From Perognathus longimembris pacificus (lineage: Eukaryota > Chordata > Mammalia > Rodentia > Heteromyidae), in the NCBI RefSeq assembly GCF_023159225.1, contig NC_063168.1, positions 57,391,398 through 57,455,397 on the forward strand: 64,000 nucleotides of DNA, read 5' to 3'. Made by a program: the position numbers and the translations under genes. The notes beneath the pieces are model-generated. The model saw only the letters and a program-made list of their open reading frames with translations, did no database searches and was not told the origin of the DNA. Of this stretch, positions 58,301 to 64,000 are shown piece after piece (the first letter of the stretch is position 1; each line of letters opens with the position of its first letter).

Positions 58301-61300
58301 CTTCCTTCCTTCCTTTTTTTCTTTTATGGAACCTAATTTTTTCCTTCTTGTGTCCCAGGACATTTATTTACTCCTTGCTCACTAGAGGGAGACCTTACCC
58401 AGCTGCTATTGCTTTCAAAGGAATTCTCTTCTGCATTGGAAATGGATTCCTTCAAGCCTACTATCTGAGTTACTGTGCAGAATATCCTGAAGAGTGGTAC
58501 ACGGACATGCGGTTTAGCTTGGGTAAGTGACTCTGACCACCTCTGATCCCCTCCAGCCTTCCCACAGTGAAAGTGCCCATTCCTTCTCCTCATCTTACTA
58601 GAGTAACCTTCTCATCATCACCTTCTCATCCTTTCATACCTCTTTTGGGGTCTTTCCTTTATATGGTATCCAGAGAGGCCAATTTTCCAAATCCTACCCC
58701 ATTTTCTGCCATTTTTCACCTTATTTCCTGTGCTAGCCCCAGTGGCTTCATGCTGGCTTGGAGATTGTCAGGCTTCCCTGCTTGACAGCTTCTATTCAAG
58801 ACTCTGTCTGTCTCTGACTAGAATGTTCTGCCCCTCTAGCCATGAAGCTTAGTCCCTCATGTTGTTTGGGTCTGTACCAATTTGTAACTCCTAGCCAGTT
58901 TATCTAAAAGAATGGAAGACATTGGTCATGGAATTTCCCCTTCATGTTTTGTGAGAAGATTAAAATCTAGAAACCTGGTCATCTACTCCTCTGCCAGAAC
59001 TTGGAACCCTATCTTAGTACCATTCCTCCTCTTTTCATTTTTAGGTAAATCTTAGCTCATGTGAAAACCCCCCAAATCAGGACATATTTGTTTAATTTCT
59101 CTCTTTTCTTCTTTGCCTAGGTATCTTCCTATTTCTTTTGGGAATGGGAATCAATATTCACAGTGACTACATATTGCGTCAGCTCAGGAAGCCTGGAGAA
59201 ATCACCTACAGGATTCCACAAGGTTAAGACCCCTGTGCTAGGGATTACCTGAATAAGTAACAACTAGAGAGGGGCATAGAAGGATTAAATGCACAACAAG
59301 CACATCCTAGAGTGTTCCTGACTTCCCCTGCTACACCTATGCCCTCCACAGCACATCGGCATTTCCCCTGGGAACCCAGAGACTCAAGACAGCTACAGGA
59401 GTCTGAAAGAAGGAAGATCACGGTACCTTGAAGGTGTGAGAGGGTGTCAGGCAGGAGTAAGGGAGGATAGATAGGCTACAACCTAGTTGAAATAGATAAG
59501 ACATCATCCATCTATAGAGTGTGATCCTTTCTAATTTAGCACGTGCAGCTACAGATTTCAGTGTTACGTGAACATTACTGAGCATGGTTGTAAGATATAC
59601 ACTTTTATGCTTTTACTTTTGAAACTTTTCCCCCTTAAAAACCAAGACACAAACACACATGTTAGTCTAAGTCTACACAAAGTCAGGTTCATGAATATCA
59701 AGTCTCCCATCTGATATCTTGTCTCAATGGAAAGCCTTCAGGGACTGCCACATGCATGGAGCAGAGGGCTCCTATGATAATGTTTCTTGCTGGACTAGTT
59801 GCTCATGAGTGTTTTGTATGCAATGGTTTTGCAAGTAGAAGGAATGCATTCTTGCAACAACAATAAATATTACAGTCTGGTAACTAAGTAGAAGTATACT
59901 TTAAAATAATAATCAATGGTATAGTATAGTAAAGTATGTAAACTCACTATACACAAGAATCATTATTAAGTATCTACCATTATGTCCTGTCCATAATTAT
60001 ATTACTATGCTTTTCTGTAGTGGGTACTGCAATAGGTTTGACACCAGCATCATCACAGATATGTGAATCACATACTACGGAACAGCATTATGACAGCTCT
60101 GATAACATTAGGAGACAGGAATGTTTTAAAAATGATTTTAGGAGTTGAACACAAGACCTGCTTACTAAGGAGGCATTATACCACCTGGGCCACAGTGTCC
60201 ACCATTTTGGCACTCATTTTTAAAAATAAGATCTTGCGGGGCTGGGGATATGGCCTAGTGGCAAGAGTGCCTGCCTCATATACATGAGGCCCTGGGTTCG
60301 ATTCCCCAGCACCACATATACAGAAAATGGCCAGAAGTGGCGCTGTGGCTCAAGGGGCAGAGTGCTAGCCTTGAGCAAAAAGAAGCCAGGGACAGTGCTC
60401 AGGCCCTGAGTCCAAGGCCCAGGACTGGCCAAAAAAAAAAAAAAAAAAAAAAAAAAGATCTTGCTTTATGACCTGGCTGGCCTGGACTGTGATCTTCCTA
60501 CTCATACTTCTCATACACCTGGGATGACAGGCATATGCTAACACATACAGCTATTGATTGAGATGGAGATTTGTGAACATTTTGCCTGGGCTGGCCTTGA
60601 ACTGTAATCTATCCAATTTCAACCTTCTGAGTAGGTAGGATTGCAGGCATGAGCCACTTGCCTGGTGGTGATAGGAATTTTTGAGGTCCATTACAATCTA
60701 ACAGGACCACAGATGTACAGGCTGCCTTAGCTGATGGAAATGTCATCATTCAGTCCATAACTGTGCATTTTTAAGAGATGAAGATGCAGCTATTTGAAAT
60801 ATTAATTATTCTCAAGAAATCGGTGTGGATTTGACAAAGAGGCAGGTAAGAATGAATTTCAATTAAATTTTGAACTTACTCAGGTGGATCAGTGTTTTCC
60901 ATTCTTTAAAAAAAAATTATGGGGCTGGGAATATGGCCTAGTGGCAAGAGTGCTTGCCTCCTACACATGAAGCTCTCGGTTCGATTCCCCAGCACCACAT
61001 ATATGGAAAATGGCCAGAAGGGACGCTGTGGCTCAGGTGGCAGAGTGCTAGCCTTGAGCGGAAAGAAGCCAGGGATGGTGCTCAGGCCCTGAGTCCAAGG
61101 CCCAGGACTGGCCAAAAAAAAAAAAAAAAAAAAAAATTATGGCATACATTAGGTATGTAAAGAGAGGTTTCACTGTGACATTTCCATATATACATATACA
61201 CAATGTACCTGATCAAATTTACCCCCCACCCTCCTCATCTCTCTTCCCCCTTTAAACAATTTCAACAGGTTTCGTTGTCCGATTTTCATACATAAATATA

Positions 61301-63632
61301 ATTGACCCTTTTCACTTTCATTCACCCTGTCAGTTGGTCTTAACCCCTCCTTCAGATACCTATTTCCCAATATAGCCTGTTTTACTTTCCCCTAATTCTT
61401 TATGTAATTTTTAAAAGCATGTATTATTCACACAAAGGGATTTTACCATGGTAATTCACAAGTACATATATTGTAATTTAGTCAAATTAGCCATCTATTT
61501 CTCCTTTCTACATATAAACACAATCCTTTATTTATAACAAAAATGCTTTGAGGCTGGGAATGTGGCTTATTGGTAGAGTGCTTGCCTGGTATGCATGAAG
61601 CCCTGGGTTCAATTCCTCAGCACCACATAAACAGAAAAAGTCAGAAGTGACACTTGGCTCAAGTGGTAGAGTGCTAGCCTTGAGCAAAAAGAAGCCAGGG
61701 ATGGTGCTCAGGCCCTGAGTTAAAGCACTAGGACTGGCAAAAAACAAGAACAACAACAAAAAACCCAACAACAACAAAAACTATGTGAATAAAAATGCCC
61801 TGAATTGTGACATGGTAGTATAATTTAGTGTAGATTGCAATCCTTTGGTTAAGGAAAATGACATAGCTATGAATTAACTATTTACTGTTAATGCTATGAT
61901 AGCATCAACCCCCAACAAAAATAACAGAGTAGGTTGAGGAAACTATCCACTGCATTTAGAGATGAACTTAAGATATTCATTGGCGTAAGAGAATTTTGGA
62001 ACAATGATCTTCAGGTACTCTTGCAACAGATTAGTGGTTCTTCTCATGCTCTGGAGAATTGTAGACAGGGAACCTGATACAATGAGTTCCTTGCGGGAAA
62101 TCATTTTCAAGGGCTCTGATATTTTAAGTCCTCACTCAATAACTAGATAGAGAAGAGTAGAAGAAGGCTCTTAATTATCATATTGACAAAGTTTCTAACC
62201 TGGAGTTACAATAGACAATGATTTAAAATCAGAACATATAATTATAGGAAGAAAAAAATGTTTCAGTAAAGCCTTCCAACATGGGCCATAAAGTTGTATG
62301 GATTTATTTATTTATTATTTTATTAATTTTATTTTGTGTGGATATATTTAATATTAGAAATAGCTGATTTCTAGATACAGTTCTAAGAGAGGAATACCTG
62401 GTTGGATAGAATGAAATGTTTGACATCAACTGAAGCAGACCTCAGAAGCAGGACTATTGCAGGTCTTTCAGCTTTGATCAGAGGAGAGTGCTTTGTAGAG
62501 ATACAGGTGCCATGTGGAGAAGTGATGAGCAAATACCCCAGGGGAATCTAATTACTTCTCACAGCTACTCAGATTTTTATTGTTTTAACGTAGTTACTGC
62601 ACTTTGCATGATTGCATGTGCAATATACTGACTGATAGCATCCAGGAAAGGTGTGAAAAGGCAAAAGGCAGCCTGAAAATGTCCCTTCCTAGAACAAAAC
62701 AAAAAGCCATACTTTCTTTTTCAATTTATTTCACCAACTATTTATTTATTATCTTTAGTTATACCAACGGGTTTCAGTTTGTCATGCCAGTTTACAAGTA
62801 CAACACATCTTGATCTATGTTACCCCTTCATCAGTCTCCCTATCTCTCCCAAAGCCACCTACCCCTCACTTTGTTGAGTTCCATATTCACATACGTAGAT
62901 CAAATATTATAATTGCATTTCCCCACCCTTCCTCTCTTCATTCATCTATTCCCTCCTCTTGACCTCGCTCCTCTCAACACCTCAATTTCCAGCTTTCTAG
63001 TATTCATTTTGATGAACTGGAAGTGAGTTGTTTAAAGGAGCTGCACAATTGGAATACCCACCTGCATTTACCACACTTCAGTTAAACATTTGACCCATTG
63101 TATATATTTACATGTAAATTTATAAATCAGGTCTTACCTCCACATATGAGAAAAAACATGTTTTTTTTTTTTCAAGTCCTAAAAGAACACTTCCTGCACC
63201 TTCCCCTTTGTCCTGTCCCAAGCCAGTTGTTAGAGATCTGACTGGAGTCCATCCAGCCACTCTTCAGTATTCCAGAATGGTCTAGGGCCAACAGGCTGCT
63301 GTTGTTTTTGTTTTCCTCTTTGCCCCAGGGGATTCTACTAAATTCTTAAGATGGTGGAAGGAGTCTTTACCCTATATTTGTTTTAGTTATTACTTGACTA
63401 TGCCTTTTGGAAGAAAGTGGAGGGATATGAAGTTGCAGCAGTTCAGTTCTGAATACTGACTTCTGATTCTTCTGCACACAGGTGGCTTGTTTACCTATGT
63501 TTCTGGAGCCAATTTCCTTGGTGAGATCATTGAATGGATGGGCTTTGCCTTAGCCACTTGGTCCCTTCCTGCACTCGCATTTGCATTTTTCTCACTTTGT
63601 TTCCTTGGGATTCGAGCTTTTCATCATCATAG
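32939..63632 (+). CDS. SRD5A2: Steroid 5-alpha-reductase 2, exons 1-4 (3' end beyond window)
   Basis: SRD5A2 uses NADPH to reduce testosterone to dihydrotestosterone and acts on other 3-oxo-delta-4 steroids. It is a multi-pass protein of the endoplasmic reticulum membrane. Exons at 32939-33219, 58359-58522, 59121-59222 and 63482-63632 join in frame to 232 codons plus two bases. If the length matches the 254-residue human protein, about 22 codons remain beyond the window. The coding exon lengths (281, 164, 102, 151) match the human gene as I remember it. Hallmarks are [11 protein letters not shown] (Glu57) and HYFHR (Tyr91), both catalytic in the known structure, [30 protein letters not shown] and the family motif [11 protein letters not shown]. 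No stop or frameshift is seen. Confusion with SRD5A1 or SRD5A3 is unlikely given the close match. Confidence 0.98.
33220..35437 (+). other. SRD5A2 intron 1, proximal part
   Basis: The CpG island tails off by about 33560. No repeat of recent families. Short MIR-like pieces lie near 34060-34125 and 35225-35350 (AATCACCTCCATATTGCAGA). No gene recognised. Confidence 0.5.
35454..35657 (-). mobile_element. IDL-Geo SINE, antisense
   Basis: Full-length CpG-bearing type. The duplication CTGATTATTCTTT lies at 35441-35453 and 35658-35670. Confidence 0.95.
35671..36176. other. Unassigned intronic sequence
   Basis: About 500 bp of AT-rich DNA with no recognised content. Confidence 0.4.
36192..37847 (-). 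mobile_element. 5'-truncated L1, antisense, with target duplication
   Basis: A T-rich left edge (reversed A-tail), the 3' UTR, and an open ORF2 C-terminal frame at 36662-37570, then truncation. The 15-bp duplication TACAGGCAGATTTTA flanks it at 36177-36191 and 37848-37862. The site contains TTTTAAG, fitting the L1 endonuclease preference TTTT/AA. Confidence 0.95.
37863..38654. other. Unassigned intronic sequence
   Basis: About 790 bp without a recognised gene or repeat, apart from a T-run at 38626-38642. Confidence 0.4.
38764..39264 (-). mobile_element. L1 3' UTR fragment nested in the Geo SINE
   Basis: About 500 bp of the same L1 3' UTR as at 6086-6520 (TTGACAAGGTGTTGTGCCAA, CATTTCTTGTGATACC). 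The duplication CCCTGTAAGACT is at 38752-38763 and 39265-39276. Confidence 0.93.
39365..39656 (+). mobile_element. Sense retroinsert with G-rich tract, probably an L1 3' UTR
   Basis: A 292-bp insert ending in AATAAAAATAAAAATAAAA, flanked by AAAAAGAGCTCAGGG at 39350-39364 and 39657-39671. It carries a G-rich purine tract (39509-39559) and CTGTACATCAGTTTGACAAT before the tail, features of L1 3' UTRs. It differs from the other L1 3' UTRs here. Confidence 0.7.
39726..40212. other. Unassigned intronic sequence
   Basis: No gene or recognised repeat. Confidence 0.4.
40213..40425 (-). mobile_element. Old B1-like composite SINE, antisense
   Basis: Two reversed B1-like blocks: AGCCTGGCTGGCCTGTATTG, then GACTGGCCTAGAACCTTGAG and GAATTAGGATTACAGACATG. 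Confidence 0.6.
40960..41155 (-). mobile_element. IDL-Geo SINE, antisense
   Basis: Full dimer of the older type. AGAAGTTTAGATTTTTT occurs at 40909-40925 and 41156-41172. About 35 bp of T-rich sequence separates the left copy from the SINE body. Confidence 0.92.
41197..41275 (+). mobile_element. Old ID-like fragment, sense
   Basis: AGCTAAGAGTATGACTTAGT, then GTTAGAGCACCTGCTTAGGC, a strongly decayed ID body. Confidence 0.5.
41276..42179. other. Unassigned; possible MIR/L2 piece
   Basis: 41640-41720 contains ACACAGTTGGTGCTCATTAA and GAATGCATAAATGG, resembling the end of MIR or L2 elements. Otherwise nothing recognised. Confidence 0.35.
42180..42230. repeat. Alternating GT/GC/AC tract
   Basis: GTGCATGTGTGCGTGTGTGT, then GCGTGCGCGCGCGCACAC and CACACACACAC: a nearly unbroken purine-pyrimidine alternation of about 50 bp. 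Confidence 0.93.
42330..42600 (-). mobile_element. Old L1 3' UTR fragment, antisense
   Basis: GTAGTTGTACAAAGGGGTAT, then CATTGAATATTATGATTGT and CCACCCTTCCTCTCTC, matching the pattern of older rodent L1 3' UTRs. Confidence 0.65.
42620..43844 (-). mobile_element. Old L1 3' end, antisense
   Basis: 3' UTR (TAGTTGTACAAGGCGTTTTA) followed by decayed ORF2 end sequence (TTGTGAATAGTGCTGCATTG, GAGGAACTCCATACTGATTT, GTCATTTGCCCATTTACTAA). A CT-rich microsatellite lies inside at 43155-43272. It is much more diverged than the copies at 1, 6086 and 36192. Confidence 0.82.
43155..43272. repeat. (CCCT)n/(CT)n tract
   Basis: Pyrimidine-only: CCCTCCCTCCTT units, then a pure CT run. Confidence 0.96.
43845..44000 (-). 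mobile_element. B1-like SINE, antisense
   Basis: GAGTCAGAGTCTTCCTATGC, AGGCTGGCTTGGAACTAGC and CTCCCAAGTGTTAGGGTTAT are a reversed B1 body. Confidence 0.72.
44001..45504. other. Unassigned intronic sequence with one old repeat-like piece
   Basis: 44100-44200 contains CCAATAAAACTTTATTTACA and GGTCAGATTTGACCTGTGGG, a phrase known from an old mammalian interspersed repeat whose family I cannot name surely. The 116-codon frame at 44388-44738 is not recognised. Confidence 0.4.
45505..45680 (+). mobile_element. MIR SINE fragment, sense
   Basis: CTAATATTTATTGAGCTCTG, then GGACATTGTTATGTGTTTTA and GTTATCTCATCCTGCC follow the MIR core and its 5' part. Confidence 0.68.
45960..46193 (+). mobile_element. 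IDL-Geo SINE, sense
   Basis: GGCTGGGGATATAGCCTAGA through GGCCCAGGACTGGC, with an AAATAAAA-rich tail. AAAAAATAGAGAAG before and AAAAAACAGAGAAG after are a slightly diverged target duplication. Confidence 0.94.
46338..46570 (+). mobile_element. Long Geo SINE, sense
   Basis: CTTGTAATCCTAGTTACACA, ATCGTGGTTCGAAGCCAG and GTGGCTCAAGTGGTAGAG, ending in (CAA)n. Confidence 0.88.
46576..46650. repeat. (CA)n followed by (GGGA)n
   Basis: CA units to about 46619, then GGGA tetramers, at the tail of the preceding SINE. Confidence 0.96.
46655..46870 (+). mobile_element. Long Geo SINE, sense, diverged
   Basis: GCTGGCTGTAATCTGGCTAC, GAGACTCTTACCTCCAATTA and GTGGCTCAAGTGGGAGAG. Confidence 0.82.
46871..48030. 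other. Unassigned intronic sequence
   Basis: About 1.2 kb with no gene or confidently named repeat. A 110-codon minus frame (47080-47412) is not recognised. T-run at 47780-47799. Confidence 0.4.
48270..48780. repeat. Extreme AT-rich low-complexity tract
   Basis: About 500 bp made nearly entirely of A and T with many overlapping TATA, ATAATATATT and TATTATAT segments. These are not perfect tandem units and contain many small inverted repeats. Confidence 0.93.
48872..49084 (+). mobile_element. IDL-Geo SINE, sense, young-type
   Basis: Carries CGGATACACGAGG and CTTGAGCGGGAAGAAG with intact CpGs and a long A-tail. A short duplication ATTTAGGG is at 48864-48871 and 49085-49092. Confidence 0.95.
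49093..49555. other. Unassigned intronic sequence
   Basis: No gene or repeat recognised; open frames are 60-84 codons and overlap on both strands. Confidence 0.4.
49556..49880 (+). mobile_element. MLT1-like MaLR LTR, sense
   Basis: TTGTGAACTTATTTGGAAAT, AGTGTCCTTAGAAGAGAAG and GACCACGTGGTGACAGATGC follow the MLT1 pattern. Confidence 0.7.
50003..50248 (-). mobile_element. Long Geo SINE, antisense
   Basis: A (CTT)n tail, then CTCAAGGCTAGTGCTCTATC, GTGGTTAATTGGTGAG and CAGCCTCCTGAGTAGCTAGG. Confidence 0.86.
50249..50926. other. Unassigned intronic sequence
   Basis: No gene or repeat recognised; purine-rich around 50520-50600. Confidence 0.4.
50938..51150 (+). mobile_element. IDL-Geo SINE, sense, young-type
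   Basis: CpG-bearing copy with the duplication AGAAAAGGTGG at 50927-50937 and 51151-51161. Confidence 0.95.
51202..51797 (-). mobile_element. Cluster of nested IDL-Geo SINEs, antisense
   Basis: The whole block is bounded by CTCACAAGCCTTTTT at 51187-51201 and 51798-51812, so it sits in one original insertion. Inside are a partial Geo start (51208-51259), one complete young-type SINE (about 51274-51488), and two successive partial units, each running from CTGGCTTCTTTTTGCTC through an ID half (51489-51640 and 51641-51797). Confidence 0.92.
51813..52304. other. Unassigned intronic sequence
   Basis: No gene or recognised repeat. Confidence 0.4.
52305..52765 (+). mobile_element. Long Geo SINE, sense, split by an IDL-Geo
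   Basis: The left part, with GTTACTCAGGAGGCTGAG, runs to 52387. The right part resumes at 52610 with GAGACTCTTATCTTCAATTA and the Geo half. Confidence 0.9.
52388..52609 (+). mobile_element. IDL-Geo SINE nested in the long Geo SINE
   Basis: Full dimer with a CAAAAA-rich tail. The duplication AAAACCAGCTTGG lies at 52375-52387 and 52610-52622. Confidence 0.96.
52787..52878 (+). repeat. Tandem duplication, 46-bp unit, two copies
   Basis: Both units start AGTGGATACAAGAG and end GTTATTACTCT plus two bases. The copies at 52787-52832 and 52833-52878 differ at only a few positions. Confidence 0.92.
52879..54783. other. Unassigned intronic sequence with a MIR-like piece
   Basis: About 1.9 kb. 54190-54320 (ATCGTGTCATTTAGTTGAAT, TAATTTGTTCAAAACCAGA) resembles MIR. 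No gene recognised. Confidence 0.4.
54800..54998 (+). mobile_element. IDL-Geo SINE, sense
   Basis: Full dimer with the duplication AAAAAGTATTTTTACA at 54784-54799 and 54999-55014. Confidence 0.96.
55028..55106 (-). mobile_element. Old ID-like SINE, antisense
   Basis: GTGCTAGAGATTGAACCCAG and CATACTAGGCAGTTGTTCTA, ending CATTCCCAGCCC. Confidence 0.7.
55356..55390. repeat. (GT)n microsatellite
   Basis: About 17 GT units. Confidence 0.97.
55440..55797 (-). mobile_element. MaLR-type LTR, antisense
   Basis: GAGTACCTGAGATTGGGAAA, AAAGGTTTATTTAGCTCATT, TTCTGGGGACTGAGAAGTCC and TCAGACTATAGC follow the reversed MST/ORR1-type LTR layout. Confidence 0.75.
55800..56399. other. Unassigned intronic sequence
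   Basis: No gene recognised; longest frame 126 codons on the minus strand overlapping the LTR remnant. Confidence 0.4.
56400..56565. repeat. (CCTTT)n and mixed CT tract
   Basis: About a dozen CCTTT pentamers, then irregular pyrimidines. Confidence 0.96.
56573..56745 (-). mobile_element. L1 3' UTR-like fragment with CCCT tract, antisense
   Basis: TTATAAAGGTGATATACAGA, GGGGTTACAGTTACATAAGT and AGAGTACATTTCTTTTTGG match the general form of L1 3' UTRs here. It is followed by a (CCCT)n run at 56667-56745. Confidence 0.6.
56746..57977. other. Unassigned intronic sequence
   Basis: About 1.2 kb upstream of the pyrimidine tract. The 138-codon frame at 57481-57897 (+) resembles nothing known to me. 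Confidence 0.35.
57996..58318. repeat. (TTCC)n/(TCCC)n tract just upstream of exon 2
   Basis: About 320 bp of nearly pure pyrimidine: TTCC units, then CCCT, then TTCC again, then mixed CT. It ends about 40 bp before the exon 2 acceptor. Confidence 0.97.
58359..58522 (+). CDS. SRD5A2: SRD5A2 exon 2
   Basis: Completes Arg94 and encodes residues through about 148, including [14 protein letters not shown] and [17 protein letters not shown], ending with the first base of the next codon. The acceptor is CTTCTTGTGTCCCAG and the donor GGTAAGTG. Length is 164 bp, as in human. Confidence 0.98.
58523..59120 (+). other. SRD5A2 intron 2 (598 bp)
   Basis: Begins GTAAGT and ends TTCTTCTTTGCCTAG. No repeat recognised. 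Confidence 0.85.
59121..59222 (+). CDS. SRD5A2: SRD5A2 exon 3
   Basis: 102 bp encoding [20 protein letters not shown] and [13 protein letters not shown], with split Gly codons at both ends. The donor is CAAG followed by GTTAAG, slightly weaker than the other donors. Confidence 0.98.
59223..60129 (+). other. SRD5A2 intron 3, proximal part
   Basis: No repeat or gene recognised in the first 900 bp. Confidence 0.45.
60130..60675 (-). mobile_element. Old composite ID plus B1-like SINE, antisense, split
   Basis: A reversed ID-like part (AGGAGTTGAACACAAGACCT) and B1-like parts (CTGGCTGGCCTGGACTGTGA, GGCTGGCCTTGAACTGTAAT), separated by the SINE at 60238-60454. Confidence 0.68.
60238..60454 (+). mobile_element. 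IDL-Geo SINE, sense
   Basis: Full dimer with a long A-tail. The duplication AAGATCTTGC is at 60228-60237 and 60455-60464. Confidence 0.96.
60923..61130 (+). mobile_element. IDL-Geo SINE, sense
   Basis: Full dimer with CTTGAGCGGAAAGAAG. The duplication AAAAAATTATGG is at 60911-60922 and 61131-61142. Confidence 0.95.
61143..61480 (-). mobile_element. Old L1 3' UTR-like fragment, antisense
   Basis: GTTTCACTGTGACATTTCCA, CCCCACCCTCCTCATCTC and TTTCATTCACCCTGTCAG resemble old L1 3' UTR sequence. Low-confidence family call. Confidence 0.45.
61550..61740 (+). mobile_element. IDL-Geo SINE, sense, diverged
   Basis: GAGGCTGGGAATGTGGCTTA through GAAGCCAGGGATGGTGCTCA and a CAACAACAA-rich tail to about 61780. 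It has lost a few bases in the linker. Confidence 0.92.
61786..62699. other. Unassigned intronic sequence
   Basis: About 900 bp, AT-rich around 62290-62340. No gene recognised. Confidence 0.4.
62700..63175 (-). mobile_element. Old L1 3' UTR, antisense
   Basis: TTATACCAACGGGTTTCAGT, ACCCCTTCATCAGTCTCCCT, ATTATAATTGCATTTCCCCA and CACATATGAGAAAAAACATG match the form of the fragments at 42330 and 42620. Confidence 0.7.
63482..63632 (+). CDS. SRD5A2: SRD5A2 exon 4
   Basis: 151 bp encoding [18 protein letters not shown], then [20 protein letters not shown] and [11 protein letters not shown], with a split Arg at the end. This is the C-terminal core of the steroid reductase family, involved in NADPH binding and membrane packing. 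The acceptor is CTTCTGCACACAG and the donor ATAG followed by GTAAAC. Confidence 0.98.
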
Positions 63633-64000
63633 GTAAACTTTTCAATAGATTGGCAAGTATTTGCATAGCTTTCTTCTCCAAGCAGGCTTTTAGTTCATGG
63701 AGTTAGGTTTAGAAACCTACGATATTCATTAACATAAATAAATTTGGAACAGCAATATAGACTGTCAAGTTCTGACTTTTCAGGCTTTTACTCAAGTTAG
63801 AGTTTAGTAGGTGATAGTAGTAGTAATATTTCCTCACTAAGAGCAAAAATAAATTCATGTAGACAGAGGCGCCTGAGGTGACAACTGGAAAGCCACTGTA
63901 CCTACCATCCTGAAGAGAATTTCCTAGTGAGGAACTTTGCGATATGCACATGAATTGTTTGACTGAGGCTTTATACCCCATGATGGTTATCATTTGGCAT
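63633..64000 (+). other. Start of SRD5A2 intron 4
   Basis: No exon is seen; the last coding exon (about 67 bp if like human) is outside the window. Confidence 0.7.

Noticed and set aside
57956..58530. Long open frames through the TTCC tract, one running into SRD5A2 exon 2
   Set aside because: Pyrimidine tetramers lack stop codons. The frame joining exon 2 is accidental and the real exon starts after the acceptor AG at 58357-58358.

Overview
This is nuclear DNA from a rodent, most likely one of the Geomyoidea (kangaroo rats, pocket mice, pocket gophers). The evidence is about twenty copies of a dimeric SINE: a tRNA-Ala/ID-like left half joined to a right half carrying GTGGCTCAAGTGGCAGAGTG. 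This matches the published IDL-Geo family, which has been reported only from that superfamily. There is no bacterial, phage or CRISPR content. Most long open reading frames here are artefacts of SINEs, L1s, microsatellites or a CpG island.

The one clear host gene is SRD5A2 (steroid 5-alpha-reductase 2) on the + strand. Exon 1 lies in a CpG island (coding 32939-33219), exon 2 at 58359-58522, exon 3 at 59121-59222 and exon 4 at 63482-63632. The last coding exon lies beyond the right edge. The four exons give 698 coding bases (232 codons plus 2 bases) with canonical splice sites and no frame breaks. Intron 1 is about 25 kb and full of repeats. A pyrimidine (TTCC)n tract of about 320 bp ends roughly 40 bp before exon 2.

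Upstream of SRD5A2, at 12691-12875 on the - strand, is a lone intact exon of xanthine dehydrogenase (XDH) with good splice sites on both sides. In human and mouse XDH lies downstream of SRD5A2 in the same orientation, and no other XDH exon was found here. This looks like a displaced, inverted fragment, or a local rearrangement.

The most striking mobile element is a complete LTR retroelement at 17843-23275. Its two 500-bp LTRs read as identical, it has a 5-bp target duplication (GAAAG), a tRNA-Lys3-type primer-binding site and a 3' polypurine tract. Its 4.4-kb interior has no recognisable gag, pol or env, but holds a CpG-rich block, an old Geo-type SINE, two tandem duplications and a second polypurine tract. 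It looks like a very young, non-autonomous element that must have been mobilised in trans.

Layout: 1-4427 antisense L1 with broken ORF1 and ORF2; 4428-12690 SINEs, an L1 3' end, old MaLR LTRs and a degenerate AGT/AGC triplet tract; 12691-12875 XDH exon; 13-17.8 kb SINEs and unassigned DNA; 17.8-23.3 kb LTR element; 23.5-31 kb an ancient antisense L1 split by SINEs, then MaLR LTRs; 31.4-32.03 kb purine tracts; 32.2-33.6 kb SRD5A2 promoter and exon 1; 33.2-58.4 kb intron 1 with L1 3' ends, nested SINEs and an AT-rich tract; 58.4-64 kb exons 2-4. All calls were made by reading the sequence; family names come from memory and were not searched.
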